In this document: one piece after another, positions 1 to 7,480 of the stretch | Layout: every line of letters begins with the position of its first letter | Position numbering within the stretch: the first letter of the stretch is position 1 | Assembly: GCF_003635165.1 (NCBI RefSeq) | Contig: NZ_ML058618.1 | Span: forward strand, 31,582 to 95,581 | Direction: 5' to 3' | Source of the DNA: Burkholderia sp. Nafp2/4-1b | GTDB taxonomy: Bacteria; Pseudomonadota; Gammaproteobacteria; Burkholderiales; Burkholderiaceae | Length of the DNA: 64,000 nt | Translations under genes and position numbers: made by a program | The notes under the pieces: model-generated | Seen by the model: only the letters and a program-made list of their open reading frames with translations | Database searches by the model: none | What the model was told of the DNA's origin: nothing

Positions 1-318
1 GTGATACGCGCGACGCTCCGAGTGACCGACGATCGCATACTGCGCGCCGAACTCCGCCACCATCGCAGCCGCCACTTCACCGGTGTACGCACCTTGCTCG
101 TGCGCGGACACGTCCTGCGCGCCGAACGCGACACGGCCGCCGCCGAGTTGCGCCTGAAGCTGCGCGAGATACGGGAACGGCGCGCACACGCCGATCGACG
201 TCTCAGCCGCCACCGCGCCCGCGCCCTGCACCACTTCGCTCAGCAATGCCTGGTTGCCGGCCAGCCGGCCGTGCATCTTCCAGTTGCCGATCACTCGCTT
301 TGTTCGTTGTTTCGACAT
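1..318 (-). CDS. tpiA: Triosephosphate isomerase, N-terminal part (runs off the window)
   Basis: Glycolytic and gluconeogenic interconversion of dihydroxyacetone phosphate and glyceraldehyde 3-phosphate in the cytoplasm. The reverse-strand reading from an ATG at 318 gives the TIM-barrel start with IGNWKMHG (catalytic Asn and Lys of the first strand), then GAQDVSAHEQGAYTGE and IVGHSERR, which carries the catalytic His. The reading frame is open to the window edge, so the C-terminal half with the catalytic Glu is not visible. A sigma70-like promoter lies about 80 bases upstream, so it can be expressed independently of the quinone oxidoreductase gene preceding it. Identity is certain; only the 3' end is missing. 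Confidence 0.95.
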   Translation of the reverse strand, partial: MSKQRTKRVIGNWKMHGRLAGNQALLSEVVQGAGAVAAETSIGVCAPFPYLAQLQAQLGGGRVAFGAQDVSAHEQGAYTGEVAAAMVAEFGAQYAIVGHSERRAYH

Positions 319-397
319 CGTGTCCGTCTCGTCACTATCGTGTCATTGACGCGCCGGAGACCGGCCGTCTGGTTTGATCTGGCGAAGCAAACCCACG

Positions 398-427
398 ATT
401 TTACTGCGCGCGGCTTGAACCGGTCAA
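398..427 (-). promoter_or_regulatory. Predicted sigma70 promoter of tpiA
   Basis: On the minus strand TTGACC (427-422) and TAAAAT (403-398) are separated by 18 bases. The -35 element sits inside the dyad TTGA-CCGGT-TCAA, which could serve as an operator. It is placed between the quinone oxidoreductase stop and the tpiA ATG. Promoter call is by eye. Confidence 0.55.
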
Positions 428-459
428 ACCGCACATGTCAAGCGCCGCTGCGCGGGCCG

Positions 460-1479
460 TTACGCGTTCGTACCCCAATCGAGCACGATCTTGCCGATGT
501 GTTCGCCGCTTTCCATCAGCGCATGCGCCTGCGCGGCCTCGCCGGCCGGCAGCACACGGTAGATCACCGGCTTGATGCGGCCATCCGCGAGCAGCGGCCA
601 GACGCGCGCCTTCAGCTGCGCGGCGATCCGCGCCTTGAATTCGACCGGACGCGGGCGCAGCGTCGAGCCCGTGACCGTCAGCCGGCGGCGCAGGATTTCG
701 TTCAGGTTGACCTCGGCCTTCGCGCCGCCGAGCAGCGCGATCAGCACGAGGCGGCCGCCGTCCGCGAGCGCCGACAGCTCGCGCGGCACGTACGAGCCCG
801 CGACCATGTCGAGAATCACGTCGACGCCGCGATCGTGCGTCAGCGACTTGACGACCTCGACGAAGTCCTCGGTCTTGTAGTTGATCGCACGCTCGGCGCC
901 GAGCGCCTCGCATGCGCGGCATTTGTCCTCGTTCCCGGCCGTCGCGAACACGCGAAAGCCGAGCGCATGCGCGATCTGGATCGCCGTCACGCCGATCCCG
1001 CTCGAGCCGCCCTGCACCAGCAGCGTTTCCTGCTCGCCGCCCTCGCCCGCGCCGAGCAGCGCGCGGTCGAACACGTTGCTCCACACGGTGAAGAACGTTT
1101 CGGGCAACGACGCGGCTTCGATGTCGGTGAGCCCGTCAGGCACCGGCAGGCATTGTGGCAGCGGCGCGACCGCATACTCGGCGTAGCCGCCGCCCGCGAG
1201 CAGCGCGCACACGCGATCGCCGAGCTTCAGGCCGAACGGGTTCGACGCGGCGTCCGACAGGTCGCCGCCGACGATCTCGCCCGCGACCTCGAGGCCCGGC
1301 AGGTCCGACGCGCCCGGCGGCGGCGCATACGCGCCCTTGCGCTGGAATACATCGGGCCGGTTCACGCCGGAAGCCGCCACCTTGATCAGCACCTCGCCGC
1401 GCTTCGGTTCGGGGCGCGGACGCTCCGCAAGCTTCAGCACGTCGGGGGCGCCGAATTCGGTGATTTCGATGGCTTTCAT
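460..1479 (-). CDS. NAD(P)H:quinone oxidoreductase, MDR family (PIG3-like)
   Basis: A 339-residue zinc-free medium-chain dehydrogenase/reductase, expected to reduce quinones with NAD(P)H in the cytoplasm. The N-terminal GroES-like fold starts MKAIEITEFGAPDVL; the Rossmann nucleotide loop GGSSGIG lies near residue 150, and VDVILDMVAGSY follows. No structural or catalytic zinc Cys cluster is visible. The open frame extends 39 codons further upstream, but the ATG at 1479 is preceded by GGAG at good spacing and matches the family N terminus. It lies between pnp and tpiA on the same strand, behind the pnp terminator. The exact quinone substrate is not readable. Confidence 0.9.
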   Translation of the reverse strand: MKAIEITEFGAPDVLKLAERPRPEPKRGEVLIKVAASGVNRPDVFQRKGAYAPPPGASDLPGLEVAGEIVGGDLSDAASNPFGLKLGDRVCALLAGGGYAEYAVAPLPQCLPVPDGLTDIEAASLPETFFTVWSNVFDRALLGAGEGGEQETLLVQGGSSGIGVTAIQIAHALGFRVFATAGNEDKCRACEALGAERAINYKTEDFVEVVKSLTHDRGVDVILDMVAGSYVPRELSALADGGRLVLIALLGGAKAEVNLNEILRRRLTVTGSTLRPRPVEFKARIAAQLKARVWPLLADGRIKPVIYRVLPAGEAAQAHALMESGEHIGKIVLDWGTNA

Positions 1480-1570
1480 GGTGGTCGCTCCAGGATCGGA
1501 ATCGGGTGGCGCACCCGTGCGCGGCACGGGCGCCTCGCCGGCGCTGCTGCGCCGCACAACGATGCTACAG

Positions 1571-1612
1571 AAAAAACGGCCGGCACGCTTTCGCACTGCC
1601 GGCCGTTTTCAC
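1571..1612 (-). terminator. Rho-independent terminator of pnp
   Basis: A perfect 13-bp stem (1573-1585 with 1597-1609) closes an 11-base loop. On the minus strand it is followed by a run of six T. It lies 14 bases after the pnp stop, so it terminates the rpsO-pnp transcript before the quinone oxidoreductase gene. Confidence 0.85.
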
Positions 1613-1622
1613 GCCTGTCCGC

Positions 1623-3770
1623 TTACTGCTGCGGCGGCGTATCCGAGTGCGACCCGGCCGCTGCTTCGTTCAGCAGCGCCTTTGCCGACAAACGCACGCG
1701 ACCCTTCTCGTCCGTCTGGATCACCTTGACCTTCACCTGCTGGCCTTCCTTCAGGTAGTCGTTGATGTCCTTCACGCGCTCGTTGACGATTTCCGAGATG
1801 TGCAGCAGGCCGTCCTTGCCCGGCAGCAGGTTCACGATCGCGCCGAAATCGAGCAGCTTGAGCACCGTGCCTTCGTACACCTGGCCGACTTCGATCTCGG
1901 CCGTGATTTGCTCGATGCGCTTCTTCGCTTCGGCCATGCCTTCGCTGTTCGTGCTCGCGATCGTCACGACGCCGTCATCCGAGATGTCGATGGTCGTGCC
2001 GGTTTCTTCGGTCAGCGCGCGGATCACCGAACCGCCCTTGCCGATCACGTCGCGGATCTTTTCCGGGTTGATCTTGACCGTGATCATGCGCGGCGCGAAT
2101 TCCGACAGTTGCGTGTTCGCACCCGACACCGCCGAGGTCATCTTGCCGAGGATGTGCATGCGGCCTTCCTTCGCCTGCGCGAGCGCGACCTGCATGATTT
2201 CCTTCGTGATGCCCTGGATCTTGATGTCCATCTGCAGCGCCGTCACGCCTTGTTCCGTGCCGGCCACCTTGAAGTCCATGTCGCCGAGGTGATCTTCGTC
2301 GCCGAGGATGTCGGTCAGCACCGCGAACTTGTTGCCTTCGAGGATCAGGCCCATCGCGATGCCCGCGACGTGCGCCTTCATCGGCACGCCGGCGTCCATC
2401 AGCGCGAGGCAGCCGCCGCACACCGATGCCATCGACGACGAACCGTTCGATTCGGTGATTTCCGACACGACGCGGATCGAGTAGCCGAATTCGTCGGCGC
2501 TCGGCAGGCACTTGACCAGCGCGCGCTTCGCGAGACGGCCGTGGCCGATTTCACGACGCTTCGGCGAGCCGACGCGGCCCGTTTCGCCGGTCGCGAACGG
2601 GGGCATGTTGTAGTGGAGCATGAAGCGCTCGCGGTATTCGCCTTCGAGCGCGTCGATGATCTGCTCGTCGCCCTTCGTGCCGAGCGTCGCGACGACCAGC
2701 GCCTGCGTTTCGCCACGCGTGAACAGCGCCGAACCGTGGGTACGCGGCAGCACGCCGGTGCGGATCTCGATCGGACGCACGGTGCGCGTGTCGCGACCGT
2801 CGATGCGCGGCTCGCCGTTCAGGATCTGCGAACGGACGATCTTCGCTTCGATGTCGAACAGCACGTTGCCGACGGTGGCCTTGTCGGCCGCGACCGTGCC
2901 GGCTGCCAGCGCGTCTTCCTCGAGCTTCGCCGCGGTCGCCGCGTAGACTTCCTTCAGCTTCGTCGAACGTGCCTGCTTGTCGCGCAGCTGGTAAGCGGCG
3001 AGCAGGTCGTTCTGTGCCAGTTCGGTCACGCGCGCGATCAGCGCCTCGTTCTTCGGCGCCGGCTGCCAGTCCCATTCGGGCTTGCCGCCTTCGCGCACCA
3101 GTTCGTGGATCGCGTCGATCGCGACCTGCATTTGCTCGTGGCCGAACACCACGGCGCCCAGCATCACGTCTTCCGACAGTTGATCGGCTTCCGACTCGAC
3201 CATCAGCACGGCACGTTCCGTACCGGCGACGACGAGGTCGAGGCTCGATGCCTTGAGCTGGTCACGCGTCGGGTTCAGCACGTATGCATTGTCGATGTAG
3301 GCAACGCGCGCGGCGCCGACCGGGCCGTTGAACGGCAGGCCCGACACGGCGAGCGCAGCCGATGCGCCGATCAGCGCGGGGATGTCCGCCGGGATTTCCG
3401 GGTTCACGGACAGCACGTGGATCACGACCTGGACTTCGTTGTAGAAGCCTTCCGGGAACAGCGGGCGCAGCGGACGGTCGATCAGGCGCGACGTCAGCGT
3501 TTCGTGTTCCGACGGACGGCCTTCGCGACGGAAGAAGCCGCCCGGGATCTTGCCGGCCGAGTAGGTCTTTTCGAGGTAGTCGACGGTCAGCGGGAAGAAA
3601 TCCTGGCCCGGCTTCGCCGACTTCGCGCCGACGACGGTTGCCAGCACGACGGTGTCTTCCACGTCGACGATCACGGCACCGCTCGCCTGGCGAGCGACTT
3701 CACCGGTTTCGAGGCGCACCTTGTGCTGGCCCCATTGGAATTCCTTCACGACCTTGTTGAACATGGACAT
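1623..3770 (-). CDS. pnp: Polyribonucleotide nucleotidyltransferase (PNPase)
   Basis: Phosphorolytic 3'-5' exoribonuclease of mRNA decay, normally a trimer and part of the degradosome. The 715 residues contain two RNase PH-like cores (about 5-230 and 310-540; GGFFRREGRPSEHE and DISDDGVVTIAS are recognisable), a KH domain with the GKGG loop (VIGKGGSVIRALTEE, about 555-615) and a C-terminal S1 domain (VGQVYEGTVLKLLDFGAIV). The start at 3770 (MSMFNKVVKEF) follows AGGAG at good spacing; the open frame extends 15 codons further but lacks family similarity there. It sits directly downstream of rpsO, the classical arrangement, and its leader contains three strong hairpins. Confidence 0.97.
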   Translation of the reverse strand: MSMFNKVVKEFQWGQHKVRLETGEVARQASGAVIVDVEDTVVLATVVGAKSAKPGQDFFPLTVDYLEKTYSAGKIPGGFFRREGRPSEHETLTSRLIDRPLRPLFPEGFYNEVQVVIHVLSVNPEIPADIPALIGASAALAVSGLPFNGPVGAARVAYIDNAYVLNPTRDQLKASSLDLVVAGTERAVLMVESEADQLSEDVMLGAVVFGHEQMQVAIDAIHELVREGGKPEWDWQPAPKNEALIARVTELAQNDLLAAYQLRDKQARSTKLKEVYAATAAKLEEDALAAGTVAADKATVGNVLFDIEAKIVRSQILNGEPRIDGRDTRTVRPIEIRTGVLPRTHGSALFTRGETQALVVATLGTKGDEQIIDALEGEYRERFMLHYNMPPFATGETGRVGSPKRREIGHGRLAKRALVKCLPSADEFGYSIRVVSEITESNGSSSMASVCGGCLALMDAGVPMKAHVAGIAMGLILEGNKFAVLTDILGDEDHLGDMDFKVAGTEQGVTALQMDIKIQGITKEIMQVALAQAKEGRMHILGKMTSAVSGANTQLSEFAPRMITVKINPEKIRDVIGKGGSVIRALTEETGTTIDISDDGVVTIASTNSEGMAEAKKRIEQITAEIEVGQVYEGTVLKLLDFGAIVNLLPGKDGLLHISEIVNERVKDINDYLKEGQQVKVKVIQTDEKGRVRLSAKALLNEAAAGSHSDTPPQQ

Positions 3771-3869
3771 GGTTGCTCCTTTGTATTCATTCATTTCATT
3801 CGCCGTGCGGGCCATCCCGCGCGGCGGCGTCCCGACCGAATCACCCGGAGCAAGGTGTGTTTTTTATGC

Positions 3870-3998
3870 CATTCCAGTGCGGCGCTCGGCGAGCGACGCG
3901 CTGGAATGACACAAATCCCGACCCCGGTATCAGCCGTTCCGGCAGCCCGGCACGCATGTGCCGGACGACCTGCGGTGCGCGTGACGCTACGCACCGCG
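3870..3998 (-). promoter_or_regulatory. Structured rpsO-pnp spacer: three consecutive hairpins in the pnp leader
   Basis: Three inverted repeats lie between the rpsO terminator and pnp. Stem 3972-3979/3990-3997 is 8 bp. Stem 3947-3953/3958-3964 is 7 bp. The third is a long composite stem, 3870-3877/3901-3908, with inner pairing gctc/gagc. None has a minus-strand T-run, so they do not look like terminators. In E. coli the pnp leader is cut by RNase III and then bound by PNPase for autoregulation. The composite stem could do the same here, or it could be a dispersed REP-like palindrome. Confidence 0.45.
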
Positions 3999-4003
3999 CA
4001 AAA

Positions 4004-4041
4004 ACAAAATGCCTGCATCAGCGGACTGACACAGGCATCTT
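4004..4041 (-). terminator. Rho-independent terminator after rpsO
   Basis: Stem atgcctg (4010-4016) with caggcat (4032-4038), extended inward by tcag/ctga. On the minus strand it is followed by TTTTGTTTTTG. It lies just past the rpsO stop and probably attenuates read-through into pnp. Confidence 0.7.
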
Positions 4042-4061
4042 GCTGACGGCAATCGCGTCGA

Positions 4062-4331
4062 TTACTTACGCAGACCCAGCTTCTCGATCAGCGCGCGGTA
4101 ACGGTCGGCATCCTTGCCCTTGAGGTAGTCGAGCAGCTTGCGGCGGCGGCTCACCATGCGCAGCAGGCCGCGGCGGCTGTGGTGGTCCTTCGCGTGGGTC
4201 TTGAAGTGACCCGTCAGTTCGACGATACGTGCGGTCAGCAGTGCGACCTGGACTTCGGGCGAACCCGTGTCGTTGGTACCGCGGGCGAACTGAGCAACGA
4301 CTTCCGACTTCTTGATATCTGCAACAGACAT
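4062..4331 (-). CDS. rpsO: 30S ribosomal protein S15
   Basis: An 89-residue primary 16S rRNA-binding protein of the small subunit platform, also forming an intersubunit bridge. The family signature is clear: GSPEVQVALLTARI, LTGHFKTHAKDHHSRRGLL and a C-terminal RRRKLLDYLKG. The length equals the family norm. The ATG at 4331 is preceded by an AAGGAAATCAC ribosome binding site. It is transcribed ahead of pnp with a terminator between them. The roughly 75-base leader contains a CACGG/CCGTG stem-loop that could host S15 autoregulation, as known in other bacteria by different structures; this is inference. Confidence 0.98.
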   Translation of the reverse strand: MSVADIKKSEVVAQFARGTNDTGSPEVQVALLTARIVELTGHFKTHAKDHHSRRGLLRMVSRRRKLLDYLKGKDADRYRALIEKLGLRK

Positions 4332-4411
4332 GTGATTTCCTTGGTTTCCTACTTGCTAGCTAACAGGCGGACACGGAAGAATGGCCGTGCCGTGACTTAC
4401 AACCGGCGGGC

Positions 4412-4420
4412 ATTGTAGCA
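4412..4420 (-). promoter_or_regulatory. Predicted extended -10 promoter of rpsO
   Basis: On the minus strand TGCTACAAT combines a TG extension with the -10 hexamer TACAAT (4417-4412), about 80 bases before the rpsO ATG. No good -35 is visible, which is normal for extended -10 promoters. Confidence 0.5.
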
Positions 4421-4449
4421 CAACTGCACGCCTTTCCTACCGCCCCCTG

Positions 4450-5709
4450 TCACGGGCGCGTCATCGAGCACGTCGACGGCATCTGCGTGCGCTGCGCGGG
4501 CACCGCAAGAACGGTCCGGAAACCGTAGCCCGAGCCCTCGTTGTCGAAGCGCACGCCCGGCGTGCCGCCCTTGTCCATTTCCATCACATAAAGGGGCTGG
4601 ATCAACTGATGATCCTGCGCGCGCATGGTCGACGGATGGAAGCCGTCGTCGAACGACAGGCCCTCCAGCGCGCGCGCCACCGCGACGGGGTCGGCCGACC
4701 CGGCGCGGCTCATCGCCGCGGCGAGCATCTCGATCATCAGGCTCATGCGGCGCACCGGATAGTCGTCCTGCGCGGCGGGAAAACGGGTTCGGAACGCCCG
4801 GTAGAACGCGTCGGAATTCGCGCCGCCCGCGTTCGGATGCCAGTCCGCGACCGCCACCACCCGCCCGACGCCCGCATCCCCGAGCGCGGCCGGCGCGCCG
4901 AGGCTGTTGCCGTAGAACGTATAGAACTTCGCGTTCAGCCCCTGCTCGCGCGCCGCCTTCACGAGCAGCGTGAGGTCGTTGCCCCAGTTGCCGGTCACGA
5001 CGGCGTCCGCGCCGCTTGCGCGGATCTTCGCGAGGTACGGCGAGAAATCCTTGATGCGGCCGATCGGGTGGAACTCGTCGCCGGCGATCGTCACGTCCGG
5101 ACGGCGCTCGGCCAGCGCCTGCCGCGCCAGCGTGCTGACGTCGTGGCCGAAGCTGTAGTCCTGGTTCAACAGGTAGACCTTGTGCAGCGCGCGGTCGCGC
5201 GCCATCACGTCCGCCAGCGCGGCCATCCGCAGCCCAGCGTGCGCGTCGAAGCGGAAATGCCAGAAGCTGCAGCGCGCGCCGGTCAGCGCCGGATCGTCGG
5301 CCGAATAGTTGAGGAACAGCATCCGGCTGTCCGGATTGCGCGCATTCAGCTTGTCGAGCGCCGCGACGAGCGCGGCCGCGACTGCCGAGCTGTTGCCCTG
5401 CGCGACGAAGCCGATGTGCCGGTCCGCCGCCGCGCGCAACTGCACGAGCGCCTCTTCCGGACTGCCCCGGCTGTCGAGCACGACGAGCTCGAGCGGATGC
5501 GCCCCATCGCGCAGCTTCACGCCGCCCGCTGCGTTCACCTGTTCGACGCCGAAGCGAAGATTGCGCTCGACCGCCGCGCCCGCATTCGCGAACGGGCCCG
5601 ACATCCCTTCGATCAGCGCGATCCGCACCGGCTCGCCGGCCGCGAACGCGGACGACGCCAGCATCCACCCCGCGCTCACCGCGAGCGCGCACTGTTTCCA
5701 CAGCTGCAT
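4450..5709 (-). CDS. Periplasmic ABC-type substrate-binding protein, LivJ-like (orphan)
   Basis: A 419-residue type I periplasmic binding protein of the branched-chain amino acid/amide class. The N terminus has a Sec signal peptide ending SSAFAAG near residue 24. The mature protein begins VRIALIEGMSGPFANAG, typical of the Leu/Ile/Val-binding fold, and continues with YLLNQDYSFGHD and VTGNWGNDLTLLVKAA in the second lobe. No permease or ATPase gene is adjacent, so it either serves a transporter encoded elsewhere or has a sensing role. Ligand unknown. It is divergent from the small lipoprotein gene that follows on the plus strand. Confidence 0.88.
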   Translation of the reverse strand: MQLWKQCALAVSAGWMLASSAFAAGEPVRIALIEGMSGPFANAGAAVERNLRFGVEQVNAAGGVKLRDGAHPLELVVLDSRGSPEEALVQLRAAADRHIGFVAQGNSSAVAAALVAALDKLNARNPDSRMLFLNYSADDPALTGARCSFWHFRFDAHAGLRMAALADVMARDRALHKVYLLNQDYSFGHDVSTLARQALAERRPDVTIAGDEFHPIGRIKDFSPYLAKIRASGADAVVTGNWGNDLTLLVKAAREQGLNAKFYTFYGNSLGAPAALGDAGVGRVVAVADWHPNAGGANSDAFYRAFRTRFPAAQDDYPVRRMSLMIEMLAAAMSRAGSADPVAVARALEGLSFDDGFHPSTMRAQDHQLIQPLYVMEMDKGGTPGVRFDNEGSGYGFRTVLAVPAQRTQMPSTCSMTRP

Positions 5710-5898
5710 CGATTACCTGCCCTTCGATCTGTCCGAGAAGCGCGGATCATAGGCTGCGGGCGCCGCCGGCTGCAAGCACGGCACACGGTAACGCCCCGCC
5801 CCCCGCCAACCGTGATCCGCACCGATTTTTTCGATGCGATGCACCGACGTGCGCCGTCCGTGATACAACTCACCGATTAGCACGCTCTGGAGAATCCC

Positions 5899-6411
5899 AT
5901 GCGCATTCGCATTCCCGCGCGCCTGCCGCTGCTGGTCGCCTGCGCGGCGGCGCTGCTCGCTGGCTGCGCGCAACCGTGGCAGCAATACCACGCCGGTCAG
6001 GACGAATCGGCGATCGTCGCGCGCATGGGGCCGCCGCGCGAGATCTACGATCTGCCCGACGGCGGCAAGCGCCTGATGTGGCCGACCCAGCCGATGGGCG
6101 AGATCACCGTCGCGGCCGACGTCGACGCGGCGCACCGGATCGTCAACGTGCGCCAGGTGCTGCAGCCGAGCGAGTTCTATCGCGCGGAAATCGGCACATG
6201 GACCAAGACCGACGTGCTCGTCAATTTCGGCCGCCCGGTCGAGACGTCCTACTTCCCGCTGATGAAGCGCGAGGTGTGGACCTACCGGTATCTCGAAGAC
6301 AACGTCTGGTACATGATGTACAGCTTCTACTTCGATCCGCAGGGCATCCTGCGTACCACGCAGAAAACCCCCGACCCGCTGCACGATCCCGATCGCCGCA
6401 ATCTGTTCTGA
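5899..6411 (+). CDS. Small outer-membrane-type lipoprotein, function unknown
   Basis: A 170-residue protein with a signal peptide and lipobox LLAGC (Cys about 23), so it is probably lipidated. The mature part has a repeated motif near DESAIVARMGPPREIYDLPDG and TKTDVLVNFGRPVETSYFP, reminiscent of the SmpA/BamE-like fold in which a helix is followed by G-x-P. Tyr/Trp-rich stretches (WTYRYLEDNVWYMMYSFYF) suggest beta strands. ATG at 5899 follows GGAGAAT. A terminator lies 38 bases downstream, so it is monocistronic. The role could be envelope assembly, but this is only a fold-level guess. Confidence 0.85.
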   Translation: MRIRIPARLPLLVACAAALLAGCAQPWQQYHAGQDESAIVARMGPPREIYDLPDGGKRLMWPTQPMGEITVAADVDAAHRIVNVRQVLQPSEFYRAEIGTWTKTDVLVNFGRPVETSYFPLMKREVWTYRYLEDNVWYMMYSFYFDPQGILRTTQKTPDPLHDPDRRNLF

Positions 6412-6798
6412 TCCGATCGATTGCGCATTTACGCGCAATTATCCCGCTGGCCATTCACGCATCCTTCATGAATGGCCATTCCATTTTTTCCGCAATATTC
6501 GATTAACTCCCACATTCGGGCGGCAATCCTTTCCGGTTGGCGACGCGTTGGGCGCCGTCACGCGCGCCGCCTTGCAGCGCGGCCGCGGGCGGGAAACAGG
6601 CATGCACGATGCATGTCATGCGTTGCATTGGTGCAATGAATGCACCGCGCCGGCACTACTTGAAACAATTTGTATCAGTGACACCGGATGCTAGGGCATA
6701 CCCCTAATATCAGTCGAAATTGAACCTTTCAATTTAGAAAGCATCTTATTGCTCCACTTCGCCCGGTATTTGTTTGCCTTTATCAGAAAGGAGTCCTC
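6412..6798. other. Intergenic region with dyads before the carbonic anhydrase gene
   Basis: No gene is seen in these 387 bases. They hold the lipoprotein terminator, a cluster of TGCA palindromes (catgca-cga-tgcatg at 6601-6615 and ttgca-ttgg-tgcaa at 6623-6636), and an AT-rich perfect dyad aaattgaa-cct-ttcaattt at 6717-6735. The sequence is more AT-rich than its surroundings, as expected for a regulated promoter. No clear -35/-10 pair could be fixed. Confidence 0.6.
6449..6490 (+). terminator. Rho-independent terminator of the small lipoprotein gene
   Basis: Stem ggccattca (6449-6457) with tgaatggcc (6469-6477), followed within a few bases by a six-T run (6484-6489). It lies 38 bases after the stop codon. 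Confidence 0.8.
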
Positions 6799-7440
6799 AT
6801 GAACCGCCCCAAGAGCATGCTGGTTGCCAACATCGCCTGGGCCCGCGAAACGCGCGATCACACGCCCGGCTTCTTCGACGCGCTTGCGCGCGGCCAGAAT
6901 CCGCGCGTGCTGTGGATCGGCTGCTCGGACAGCCGCGTGCCGGCCGAAACCATCACGCATAGTGTGCCCGGCGAGCTGTTCGTCCATCGCAACATCGCGA
7001 ACCTGTTCCATCCCGACGACGACAATTCCGCGAGCGTGCTCGAGTACGCGGTGCGCGTGCTCGAAGTCGACCACGTGATCGTGTGCGGGCACTACGGATG
7101 CGGCGGCGTACGCGCATCGCTGCTGCCGCCACCCGCCGACCTGCCGCACGTCGCGCGCCGCATCGCGCCGCTTTGCTCGCTCGCGCGGCGCCATCGCGAC
7201 ACGCTCGACGGGCTCGACGACACGGCCGCCGCCGACCGCCTGGCCGAGCTGAACGTGCTCGAACAGGTGCGGCTGCTGCGCGCATCGCCGATCGTGCACG
7301 GCCGAGCGAGGCCGCCGCTCGTGCACGGCTGGATCTTTTCGCTCGCGGACGGCCGCCTGAAGGAGCTCGACTCCGGCTACACGGCACCGCCGGCCGCCAC
7401 CGAACCGGAGCAGGCCGCGACGGCCGCCGCACTCTGCTGA
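6799..7440 (+). CDS. Beta-class carbonic anhydrase
   Basis: A 213-residue cytoplasmic zinc enzyme interconverting CO2 and bicarbonate. The zinc and catalytic residues are all present: Cys42-x-Asp44-x-Arg46 in WIGCSDSRVP, and His98 with Cys101 in VCGHYGCGG. The length is normal for the bacterial beta class. The start has a strong AAGGAG site seven bases before the ATG. It lies 40 bases ahead of a SulP transporter gene. Beta-carbonic anhydrases paired with SulP proteins usually supply or hydrate bicarbonate, so a role in CO2/bicarbonate homeostasis is inferred. Confidence 0.95.
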   Translation: MNRPKSMLVANIAWARETRDHTPGFFDALARGQNPRVLWIGCSDSRVPAETITHSVPGELFVHRNIANLFHPDDDNSASVLEYAVRVLEVDHVIVCGHYGCGGVRASLLPPPADLPHVARRIAPLCSLARRHRDTLDGLDDTAAADRLAELNVLEQVRLLRASPIVHGRARPPLVHGWIFSLADGRLKELDSGYTAPPAATEPEQAATAAALC

Positions 7441-7480
7441 CCCGCGCCCCTCCCCTCAAGCCAATGAAATCACCCCAACC

